From contig CM025850.1 in NCBI GenBank assembly GCA_003952965.2, forward strand, positions 24,864,252 through 24,928,251: 64,000 bases of DNA. Direction: 5' to 3'. The stretch's first letter is position 1; each line of letters opens with the position of its first letter. Positions 23,313 through 35,000 of this stretch are shown piece by piece. A program made the translations under genes and the position numbers. Below the pieces are notes generated by a model. That model worked only from the letters and a program-made list of their open reading frames with translations, ran no database searches and had not been told where the DNA came from. Source of the stretch: Morella rubra (taxonomy: Eukaryota > Streptophyta > Magnoliopsida > Fagales > Myricaceae).

Positions 23313-25263
23313 CTAGCTGCAAGTGGGACTGTCCAGAGGCTCGTCTGCAACGCGGACGGGGATAACTGGAATCGAGTCCCACCATTCTTTCAGCCGTCTG
23401 TTCACTTTGTTGTCCCCAATTTTCCCCATACGCACCCCTGCCTTTGATGACTTTAAGAAACAACACAATGTGGCAGCCATAAGAAATAACTTCGCTGGAA
23501 CAACTGCTAGTAAGATTGCTAATACGATCAAAGCTATCGTCACCATATCTGCGTGCTGCAACCCAGAAAATGAAAAAGAATCTACAGTCAATGAAACTGG
23601 GAAGTCATATGAGCCGAGAAGCATGCCGATCTATGCGAAAATATATTCCCTAGAAATATTTAGTACTTCCTCTACAAACTTTATCTCCCTTGGGGGAAAG
23701 TGTTTTTCCCTCGATGGAGATTAGCATTCATGTATCAAAGAATATTTACCAGCAAGAAAGTGAATGCATGGATTCTCATCATAGTACCTTAGGTGCCTTT
23801 GCGATCACTATCGACCATATTTTCAGTACTGCTATATTTGCTTTCTGCAGCACCTTATGAACAGTTTGCAATCCATGCTGAGCGGACACTATGCTCTCCA
23901 TTGTAGACTTATCAGAGGCAGAGGATACCACAATCTCATTGCACCTGTAACCACTCATTTTGCGTCTTGCCTCAAGTATCTTGACCGCAACCCATAAAAG
24001 GAGAAGTGCTATTGCCTTGCCAACCCACTCCCTAAAATGTTATGATATTGTTAACAATATTCCTTCGGCAACTCAGTATATCCCTAAAATGTCAAGAACT
24101 TAAAAATTTCATCCAACAGAGAAGCAAAGTAGAAATTAAGGTGATAAGTCACGTACTTGTAGATGATTATAAGAGTTGCGGCAAGCACTGCAAGGGGCTG
24201 TGCTGGTCTTTCCCATGAGATAATTTCTTGAAACCAAAGAAATACACCGATAAGTGGCTTTAGTAGTTCCTGCAGGTTAAAATTAGGTGATGCACCCATG
24301 AGATCGATCGTCTTTCGAAGCAAGTTCAACATCTTTGAATGATTGAAAGCCAAGCCAGTTTTTTTGTTGATGACCTCAAAAAACAGGATTAAACAAAAGT
24401 ATACCAAATAACTTCAAGCCTTGAACCAACCATGGCATACTAAGAAATTATAGGACACCAACAATGCTATCTTGTTAAATGGCAATGAGATATTACTCCA
24501 CACCAGGAAACGAACGTACATTGCCACTGCTTTCACAGCAATCAAGAAATGATCTCAGGAATCGAATCTGCATAGTATTGGTGCTAGATAGGTTACCTTT
24601 AAAACAAGGACACTTTCGCCGATTCCGTCCTCTTTCAAGCCATCAGTGGTAGCTTTGGCAATGGCAATATTCTTTTCTGCCTCTCTAGCTTGATTAATAG
24701 CAGTCTCTAAAGAGGACTGGTTGTCGTCTAGACCACTTGAGTAGATAGTTTTCTCGACCACTTCTTTTACTTCAGTGTTTGAGATCTCTGGCGTTGAGAA
24801 GTTCAGACCCTTAAGGATTGTACTTGCACTGCATGGGTGTCCAGTAACGACCTTCCTTAGACTTTCTGCAAGTTCTTCCAGTATGTAATCCCCCTTTGGT
24901 AACACATTAAACAAAGCAAAAATTAAGAATTTTGTGGGAGGAGGGGGCGATATTCTTAGCATCTCTCTTGCTGCATGGAGCCTTATGATCCCCAAGATTG
25001 TCCTTGCGTGCATTTCCCATGCTTGCATTGGAGAATCGACCTTGTATTTTGACAAGAACTGGTGCAAGAGAATAATCTCTTTGATGAGTGCAAGCCAATG
25101 GTCCCTTCTTGTGGAGCTTGTTACCTCAGGAAACTCCAGGACAATTCCCTCTGGGCTACAAAATAGGTATACAACTCTTGATCACAAATAATTGACAAGC
25201 TTGCCTGTTCGAGATGCATATAAATAAAAATCTTTTTGGCAGAAGAATGGGAGGGAGGACCGG

Positions 25264-25296
<33 letters not shown>

Positions 25297-28200
25297 GGGG
25301 GTTCCATAAGCAGGATGACACACCCTTACTCTACTGTTAAGCATAAGCGATATCTTATGGTAATAATTTCCATGCGAGCAAGCGTTCTTACTATTCGGGG
25401 GACTCGTATATTATGGCCTTGTCAAAAAGTGGAGCACCCCATGGACCCGTGGAAGCTGATCTCACTTTATGTTCAGTGTCCTTTGAAAGGTCTATTTTAA
25501 GGGCATCTTCATACGTTAAAACTCCTGAAGCCTCAAAGTAGAGGGCATAATTGGTTAAAGTAAGCCTACCTGGACAGAAAAACCTTCACAGTAAGTTCAA
25601 GGGATAACATCTCACATGCCCAACCAAGAACAGTATTCAGTAAACGAAAATTGTTAGACGAACCAGGCCTACTTGCTCCTCCAATGTGGCGCACCACTCT
25701 CTGTGAGCTTGCAGTTCCCTCAACATGCAATATAAGTTCATCGGCAGCCAGCTCCACACCCTTCGGTGTCTGCTGTTTTTGCAAATGTTTTATGCATCTA
25801 TAAATCAAGAATCCAGAAGAAAGGTAACGTCAGCTGGACATGCCATTACACATGATATTAATGAGTTAGGAATGCATTGCTGCTCAAAACTGAGTTCAAC
25901 TCTAATCCCTTCTTCCACAAAGAAGAAGACTCCTAGTTTCTAAAAAAGGAAAATTCCTAAACTAACTACATATTATCACAGGTTCATACTCTTCATTTCT
26001 TGTTTTCTTAAAGCCGCTTATGAACTAAATCATATTATATGGGGTGAAATTCACACATCCTGAATGGTCTTTATGCAGTTCATCTGGAATGCATAATCTT
26101 TATTTCCACTAGGTCCAGCCACCAATTTCAAGCTGTGAAGTTTTCCATGGTTTCTCTAAAAATATAGGGCTGTAAAGAGATCATTTGAAGTACATGAAAA
26201 AAAGTTCTTGTACGATGTTCAATTACTTGTCAATTTCTTTCAGAAATTTGTCATAAGTGGGGAAAAACAGTCGGTGGCCTGTTGGTGCTGTTAGAGTTTC
26301 AAAGGTAAATCTTGCATTAAAACGATCTGCAACTAGTGGAACCAGTGATGCCAACCATGCAAATGTGTCTTCTCCAACGTTTGGCCCATTATCAACCTAC
26401 CAACAGAGTGAACAAAGTATTAGTTAGAAGCAAAAATTACTCGAAACAGAAACTGAGAATCAGCTCCTCCGTCATTAAGGTTTAGCTTGCATTGACCCAT
26501 AACTCAAATCATTTTCATGAGAATATGTTTAATGATTCAATGAAGCAGGGTAATGTAACTTGCCCAAAAAGAAAAAGAAGCAGGCTATAATGTGGATGAA
26601 AACTAGTGCTTGCTCTATACTAGCATCAATGTATGAGGAATATATTTATAGCTTACGAGGAGAGGCAGGCAGTCTGAATAGAAAAGTGAAATGTCTTCTT
26701 CTTCTTCAATAAATTTCACTGGTATATTCCTGTCCTCTTTCTCCTTTGCCAAACTCTCCTCCTACCCCCATAAATCAACAAAATAATCATCAGAGAGGAA
26801 AATACAAAACTATAATCCAGCATTTAACAAATTACGCATGCACCCTAAAGGATCCCAATATTGCACCGGACAATAACAAAGCTTAAGTAGGTTTTATGTC
26901 GAAGATGATAAATGTAGGCTTCCCCTTTAAATGACAGCTATACTTTAAAACTAAGCAAACATGGGCTCCTCTGGTGTCGGGCCCCCCAGGTTGTGCCTCC
27001 TTGACTGAAACCGAGGCGTCAGTTCTGGTGTACCTCATCTATTCCCGATGGTCCAATGAACTTGAATCAACTCGTGAAACTTCCTACGTGATGGGGTGGA
27101 TTCTTTTGGCAGAGCATACTGACCCAATTAGAATCAGATCTCGCAGTGCATTTACTTTCAATATTAATGTTACTGAACGCCCCGGTCAATTCGTGTACTG
27201 AAACATTTGTACGCCAATCCAATAACAGTATGGATATAGCAAAGAGGAGAGAAGAATGGATATCAAGTAAATGCCTGAACAAGCACAGAGCAAAGGTGCA
27301 ATACAAAACACTTAGGACATCAACACTTGATCTGCGGAGCTCAACTTTGTTGAATTATGGAATTGCAGCCAACAAGCCAAGTAACAAATCGAAGAAGGCT
27401 AAAGAAGAAAAAGACAGAAGGAAATAGAAAATCATTCTATCAATGCCAATTCAAACCACAATCTGCTTCTTTGCATTTTCTCAGTACTGAACAAAAAAGG
27501 TGTAACATCAGCAGTAAATCGTGAACAATGTCTGGTTGTTGATAGCAGTGTTGAATCACCCACAGCTGTCACGCAGAAGACACCTCCGCACTCTACATCA
27601 CCAACACCAACGCACTACTCTATAGCCTATGTAAAAGATTCTTCTGCTATAACTGAACGCACATGTACTGATATTACGTAGATAATATTTACCGCAATTA
27701 TAGAAAAGGTTGTTACAACTTCTGTATAAATGCATGCTACTGTACACAGATTGATTCATTGAATATAGACGAGTCTTTTCACACTTCATCATGGTATCAG
27801 AGGTGTGAAAGGACCAACGTCCATGTAAAGCGATCCAATATTTCTTTTTCTCAGCAACTGGATGACGAAAAAGCGAGCAGAATCCGATCAAGCACAACGA
27901 GACATGAGAGGGGCCGTGAGGTGCGGAGGGAGGAAAAAGAACAAATTAACCTTCACTTGGACAATAAACTGTGGAACTAACTGCAAGCTCATTTCGATAA
28001 TGAACGCAAACTAAACATGATTTGTGCACTTGGTGTCGCATTTGCCAGTATCATGATCAATATTTTCATGCTTTATTACGTTTATAAAGTCAAATACATC
28101 TTGCTATCTAATCAGATCAGAACAGCAAAGCAGTGGACTGTAAAATAAATTAGAGAGAGAGAGCGGGAAGAGTTCAAGTACCGTAGAAGCCTCCTCGTCT

Positions 28201-28677
28201 GCAGAGCTTGGCATCTCCCAGGCGACCATCATGTCGAAGGTGAACCGGCTAAACGAGCCATCGTTAATTTTTTCTTCCATGTTTTGGCACAGGACAGTGA
28301 GAGCCTTCGCACTGCAAAACTCCACCAATTTCCTAGAATATCCGCCTGTACTTTCCGGTTTCCATTCGGATTCAAACTCATCCACCAGTTTGTCCACCGA
28401 AGTGTTCAGTTTCCTGGAAAAAAGTCGCCATATTAGGAACACAGCATAACAAGAAAAAGCTTCAGCGGGATAGGTGAGGAAGGTTTATCCAAACAGTTAT
28501 TAAGAAGTATGAGCCAACGGGCATATTTTCCTCCAAGCAGAGAAGAGAGACAGGGAGAGAGGGAGAGACGCACTCTGCACATCTCTGGACCACGTCGTAG
28601 GCAACGGTGGAAAGATGCTTCAGCTTCGTATTCGCCATCAGCGAATCGTGTATCTCGTCGCTCCAAGGCTCAGGCAT
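23313..28677 (-). CDS. DUF639 family membrane protein, ten exons, 690 residues
   Basis: Exons from the start codon: 28574-28677, 28182-28413, 26657-26761, 26227-26396, 25673-25797, 25392-25569, 24597-25155, 24157-24269, 23788-24031, 23313-23555. All have GT-AG borders and add to 2073 bases, one unbroken frame with stop. The start is MPEPWSDEIHDSL. Family landmarks in order: KLNTSVDKLVDEFESEW (about 36-52), SRFTFDMMVAWEMP, VVRHIGGAS and LTNYALYFEA (about 240-260), GPWGAPLFDKAIIYES, and WEMHARTILGIIRLHAAREM in exon 7. Hydrophobic helices lie near residues 512-528, 531-547 and 614-644, followed by NRRLKEWWDSIPVIPVRV. DUF639 proteins are plant proteins of unknown function; the C-terminal helices suggest membrane anchoring. 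The gene is divergently transcribed from FIP2. Intron 2 holds the sequence that recurs at 29769. It looks intact. Confidence 0.93.
25263..25301. repeat. (GA)n then G(n) microsatellite
   Basis: A run of GA units is followed by about 18 G in the intron between exons 6 and 7 of the DUF639 gene. Such tracts are often miscounted in sequencing. Confidence 0.9.
26991..27395. repeat. Intron segment with a second, shortened copy at 29769
   Basis: This part of DUF639 intron 2 starts GTGCCTCCTTGACTG. Its first 160 or so bases are identical to 29769-29928. After that the two align only with many short gaps in the downstream copy, up to about 30090. No domain is recognisable in its open frame (26974-27201). 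Confidence 0.8.
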
Positions 28678-29074
28678 GGATCGAGCTCGCTTTAGTAGGA
28701 GAAAGAATCATACGTGTTGTCCTGTTAGACAGCCAAGTCGGATGGCCATGCAACAGATGGAGCATCCCACTCAATCCGGGTGTTGACCCACTCGGTTCTC
28801 AACAGAAGTGTGACGTGCCATTGGGCCTCAGGTGTTGGGCCGTCGACACTCTAATAATCGCAAAATTGGGCCATAGTGGGAGGCCCTTACAAAGACGACG
28901 CCCAGCCCAGGGCGAAATCCCTTTCGTGTACGAAGCGGTAGCAGTAAGTACCTTGAAACATGTTTGCCAAGAGACACCATACACCGAAAAACAGTACCCT
29001 GAACGTGCTCTGCCTACGAAAGCCGAGGCACCGAAGCCCATTCTCTCTCTCTCTCTCTCTCAGAGTTTCGAGCA
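28678..29074. promoter_or_regulatory. Divergent promoter between DUF639 and FIP2 genes
   Basis: Only 397 bp separate the two start codons. The interval has at least five site-II/TCP-type elements (TGGGCC at 28822, 28836 and 28867; GCCCA at 28900 and 28905) and a TGACGT core at 28811. It has no TATA box close to either start. A CT tract (29041-29062) sits just before the FIP2 start, as a pyrimidine-rich 5' UTR. Site-II clusters without TATA are common in plant divergent promoters of housekeeping genes. That this region drives both genes is an inference. Confidence 0.6.
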
Positions 29075-32000
29075 ATGACGCTGCCCTCTGATTCCTCTTC
29101 TGTGGTTCACCTAAATATTGGTCAGCTCTCTCTCTCTCTCTCTCTTATTTGAGCTGCGCGTTTTCCGAATAGAATGATAACCTTTGTTCTCAATTGTCAT
29201 TTCCAGAATTAACAGTATTTGATAGCGGATAAAACTGAGTAAAAGAGGAAATCTAGAAATATCTTTGGGTTTTTCGTTTTCATTTTTTTATTTACTGTAT
29301 CTCCGAGAACCAACCAGAGAAATCCGAGTTGCTGGAATTGCATTTACTTAAATCCTTTGTTCTCAATTGTCATTTCCAGAATTAACAGTATTTGATAGCG
29401 GATAAAACTGAGTAAAAGAGGAAATCTAGAAATATCTTTGGGTTTTTCGTTTTCATTTTTTTATTTACTGTATCTCCGAGAACCAACCAGAGAAATCCGA
29501 GTTGCTGGAATTGCATTTACTTAAATCTATGCGAATTTGTTTGATCTTTTGCAGGAGGAAAGAAATTTTGCACTACTGTTGATACACTGACTCACCGCGA
29601 GCCTGATTCGATGCTCGCTGCGATGTTTAGCGGTCGCCACAGCCCTGTGCTTGAGGACCCCAAGAAGGTATGTAGATCTTTGGTTACTGGTTTTGGCAGA
29701 AAAAACTTTTCAAGAGAGGAAAATTATAATCAGCTTATTAATGTTGCTGCACGCGTATATTGTTGTTGTTGTGCCTCCTTGACTGAAACCGAGGCGTCAG
29801 TTCTGGTGTACCTCATCTATTCCCGATGGTCCAATGAACTTGAATCAACTCGTGAAACTTCCTACGTGATGGGGTGGATTCTTTTGGCAGAGCATACTGA
29901 CCCAATTAGAATCAGATCTCGCAGTATTTACTTTCAATATTAATGGAAAATTCGTGTACTGAAACGTACGCCATCCAATTATGGATATAGCTGGATATCA
30001 AGTTGCTGAACAAGCACAGAGTGCAATTTAGGACAGATAGCAACTTAATTATGGAATTGCAGCCAACAAGCCAAGTAACAAATCGAAGCCAGTTCGAAGC
30101 AAGTAAGACATCAGCAGGTCATTATAGCAAGCTGGCATTATCACCACATGATGATTCTTCTGAGGGGATCTTCTCGTTAATGCATGCTTGTAACAGATTG
30201 TTTTGTAGTGAGAAATAATCAACTCACGAGTATTAGAGATTTAACCTTCATATTGTGGACGCAAGCGATAAGACTTGAATTGGTATTAGTGGGTTTACAT
30301 ACATGCTGATCAGAACAGTGGACATTTAGAGTGTATTGATTGGCATCTTTTGAAGGTGACCAAAAAAAATGTTTTGGCACAGGACAGTGAGAGCCTACTT
30401 CCACCATGCTAGAATGTTATTCGGATTGTTTGTCCACCGAAGTCAGTGGAAAAAAGTCGCCATAGGAACAATCGCTTCAGCGCTGGATAAGGAAGGTTTA
30501 TCCAAACAGTTATTAAGTGCCAACGGGCATATGGAGAGACAGTTGGGACCACGTCGTAGGCAACGGTGGAAATCTTCAGCATTCGCCATCCGTGTATGCA
30601 AGTGGATCGAGCTATTTTGTGTTAGACTTTGCATCCGAGCATGGGTTTCTGGTTCTCAACTGTTGGCATTAACACGCAAAATTGGATCTCGTTACCACAG
30701 GAATCCTTTCGTGAACTTTGAGGTTTGTGACCTGAGAGGAAGCTTCTGATACCTTATGAGGCTATTGATTAGTCATTTCCAGATTTTGGGGAAGTTCTAC
30801 ATTCATGTCAAATTGCATTTACTTAAATCTATGCGAATTTGTTTGATCTTTTGCAGGAGGAAAGAAATTTTGCACTACTGTTGATACACTGACTCACCGC
30901 GAGCCTGATTCGATGCTCGCTGCGATGTTTAGCGGTCGCCACACCCTGTGCGAGGACCCCAAGAAGGTATGTAGATCTTTGGTTACTGGTTTTGGCAGAA
31001 AAAACTTTTCAATTGCTTATTAAGTTGCTGCACGCGTAATTGTTGTTGTTCTTTAAAGAATTATTGCCCTTTCTTGTGCGAGCATAATATGCTTAAGGAA
31101 TTTCGTATGCGGTAGCTTATATTAGAGGTATTTCAGATACATTAGCCCTCAATAGCCGTTCGAAGCAAAAGATCGAGGTCATTAGAAGGAATTATAACAT
31201 GATGATGAGGGGATCTTCTCGACCTTTTGTTTTGTAGTGAGAAATAATCAACTCACGAGTAGACTAGGATAATTCTATATTACGAAAAGACTTGAATTTA
31301 TTATGGGACATTGCTGAGAAGTCATTTAAGTGATTGATGTTTTTGACCAAAAAAAAATAATAATTGCATGTTATTTTGCATACAATCGAGGCTGAAAATC
31401 ACATTAGGGTTGGTTTTGGTATCACATGGCCATGCCCGTCATATTTTTGCTTTCATCCGATGTTTCTGGACTGTTGGCATCAAACGTTGGATCTCGTACC
31501 ACAGGAATTGGAACTTTGAGGTTTGTTACCTGAGAGGAAGCTTGATATTATGAGGCTATTGCTAGTTTAGATTTTGGGGAAGTTACATTCATGTCAAACC
31601 TTCAAGTAGTTGTCTAGAAATTAGTAACAGCTCACATGCGGTGGGTCTTAACCCGCTAGTTCACCTTCCTTTGTGTGCCACTCTACCTTTGACTTGCTTT
31701 TGCACAGAGTTAGGATTAGATCCAACAGAAACACGTTTACCATACGTGTGTATGTTCCCTATAGTGTCAAAGCCATAATTATCTCTTGAGGGGCGGAGTA
31801 ATGAAAAAATGTTACTAAAATGAAAGTCAGACAATACAGGCAAAAGACTTAAAAGTATTTTTGACATATTGATCTTGTCGGGAACCTACAATGGAGCATA
31901 CAAAGTAGATGTCCTCAACTCAGATTTTTAAGAAACCTGATATATAATTTATTTATTAGGCTACTAAACACGTTGAAGGTTAAATTTGCTCCAACATCTA

Positions 32001-35000
32001 TCCAATATGATGATAGGATTTATTACTACAAAACTTGCTCCAATATTGCTAAAAAAAACCAATTAGAAAGATCATAATTACAAAGCACAATAAATATTTA
32101 ATTTACTATGAATGAACACAGGACAATACAAGTATATAGAGGTCAATACAAAATCAACATCGACATTTACTTTTATTAGGGATATTGAAAGTAAATTACA
32201 TAAATTTATACAAGTTGTGCGTAAATATAGATGTACATAGAAACATTATATTGATGAGGAGGGGATATGATTGGGAGGCTAATCTAATGGTGTGGGACAT
32301 CTTCTTTTTGGTGTGTTTTTTGACGTTGTCATTTGGCAAGTCTGCAGACAATGCAGAAAACCCACCATGGGCAAATAAGTGAACACCTGGCAGCTGGCAG
32401 GGAAAAAATGAACAGAAAATTGAAGATGTGTCTTGTTTTAGTGCCTAGAGATATCTTTTCTTTTTTAAGGTCTGAAAGAGTGGTTGGGTGGTTGCAGATA
32501 TAACCTTGGTAGAAATTTTAAAGAAAGGAAAACCAAAACCAACCAAAGGTGAGATAGTCAGATTGCATTCTACTCTAGGATGGGTTCCCTCGTACTTGCT
32601 TTCTTCTCAAGCAGGATTGGTGGGATGATTTTATAATAAATCTGCTGTATGAGAGGAAGCATAGTGTTCTTTATATGGAAATCAAAGGTCATGTGTCTAA
32701 TAATCTATTGGCCATAAGGTCAACTTTGTAAACATTTTACCTCTCTTTCTGCTTTTCATATGTGCAAGAAATCTAGTACCTACTCTAACTAGACAGACAA
32801 ATATTATTTAGATTAAGATGGCTCTATGCATCTCAGAGGTCCGAGTGAGGTTGCGTGTTTCCATGTTTTGGGATTTTTCACTCATGATGATGTGATCTGT
32901 ACTAATGGTTTTCTCTCCTTTCTACTGTCTTTGTATAGCTGAAACTGCTGCGCCAATAAGGACTAAACAATTTGTCTTTTGATTTTTCATTTTGTCCTTG
33001 TATCATTGCGTTTCAGTTTTAGTTTCTTATATGAGACTATTTCCTGTTGTTTGAAATGCTTCTGGTTTAATTTAAAATGATTTTGTCGATGCTACTTTCC
33101 CCAGCATCTAGAGTTCCCTTAATTTGTCTGTTTTTGTTCTTGGAGGCAAGAGGTGTTTCTGAAATCAAATTCCATCTGATCTGTTTGCTTCTCTTCTCTC
33201 TACTAGTACTACTTCTTCTACTTTTCATTTTTCTTTTTTATGTATATGATATTGGATTCTTGCAGGGATATGTTTTTGTTGATAGGGATGGGGAGCATTT
33301 TCGGCATATTCTCAATTGGTTGAGGGATGGTGTTGTTCCCGTACTAAAAGACAATGACTATACAGAGCTTCTTCGGGAGGCAGAATATTATCAGCTCATT
33401 GTAAGCCATACTTTTAGCTAGTAGGTAGATGCACTTTTTGTTTTTTTGTTTTTGGGTAGATATCGTTGGTATTTTTTCCAAATTCATCCACTGAGCACGA
33501 AATTCTAAAATCTTTCAGGGACTGATGGATGGAATTAATGCTGTTCTAAATAAGAGGAAGGAAGATGACGAGTTAAACACAGAATTAACTCGCATTGATA
33601 TCATCAAGTGTATACAGTCTGACAGAGTCAGATTTCGAGGGGTTAATCTCTCTGGTCTTGATCTTTCAAAACTGGTAACTCTACCTTTTGCTGGACACTT
33701 AAGACAAATGTCTTCTAGAAAAAAACATTAGATTGTTTCTACCAACTAAAATTTTGTTTGATGTCATTCTGGTGACTGAACTTTTTTGCAGAATGTGCGT
33801 ACTTTTTATTTGTTATTACTGCAGTAGTAAAAGGATCATACATTGCATGTAGTCTTTATGCTTTGCCTGATTATGAGATATTGATAATGTAGAGTAATTT
33901 CTTAATTTTCTGGAATTAATTATTAGGATTATTATGGGTAGTTTTAACATTGTTTAATCTTCCTTATCGAGAATCGTATACATGGTGGCGAAAGATTCAA
34001 GAACTATTTTTTGGAATGTTGCTCCTTGTGAATGTCTTTTTGTCCAATATGCAGGACCTATCAAATGTAGATTTCAGCTATGCATGTCTTAAAAATGTGT
34101 TCTTCTCACGTGCAAACCTTCAATGTGCTAAGTTCCGGGTAGGTTTATTTCTTTTTTAGAATGCAATCTACTTGTGATGAAAATGACTACTATTATTTCC
34201 AATTTATCTTATATTGCTTCAAATGCCTCTATTATTTTTTATGTGCATAATTATAGGGCGCTTTGATTTGTTGATATAAAGTTGAGATTCTTCTTTTAGT
34301 GTTTGGTGTGGGTAGTCCCTTTATTTCACCATTTCAACATTAGCATCTGATTACCACAGGATGTGGATGCTGAGGGTTCCATCTTTCACAATGCAACTTT
34401 GCGTGAGTAAGACACTAAAACAATCTTTCATCATATAGATTTTAATTCTATGAATGGAATTCATAATGTTTTTGTCTTGCCTAGGGAAGGTGTGAGTTTA
34501 ATGGGGCAAATCTTCATGGAGCTTTATTAGCTGGAGCTAATCTTAAGAGTGCTAACCTACAAGGTAATAATCTCTGTTCTGCAAATAAAATAATTAACTC
34601 GTTAAACTTAACTATTGAAGTTGACGACCTATATTATCCTTTTCCTTCTGTTTCAAGCCAAGCCTGGAATATTCCTCATCTTCTTAATGCTACATTCTTT
34701 CTTGAGTGGAGCACATGTGTATTGTGGTACATGTTATTACCTTAAAGTATTATGGTGTGGAGGTAGATGAAAAAGGTGTGGCCTTAATTTACCTGACGAA
34801 TAAAAACAAAGCATATCTCTTTTGAGACTGCTCCTATCGGTTGTTTAGGTTCTTCATTTTTCTCCTCAATTCTCCAAGTATTCATATTTTTAGTCTCAAG
34901 TTAAAATGGACCTAGAAAAGACAGAAGAGACATAAGAAAGAACAGGTTCAAGTTGTGGAAGGAGGAGGAAAAAAAAAATCTTTCAACTGTGGCTGGTTAC

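Noticed and set aside
23323-23724. 133-residue plus-strand open frame
   Set aside because: Shadow of the last DUF639 exon on the other strand.
25156-25344. Minus-strand Pro/Ser/Leu-rich open frames
   Set aside because: Translation of the GA/G microsatellite inside a DUF639 intron.
28509-29078. 189-residue plus-strand open frame across the divergent promoter
   Set aside because: It is antisense to DUF639 exon 1 and then runs through the promoter. Its composition is Arg/Ser-rich and matches no family. Its stop merely overlaps the FIP2 start codon.
33077-33421. 114-residue open frame as a separate gene
   Set aside because: It is FIP2 exon 3 with intron sequence read through at both sides.
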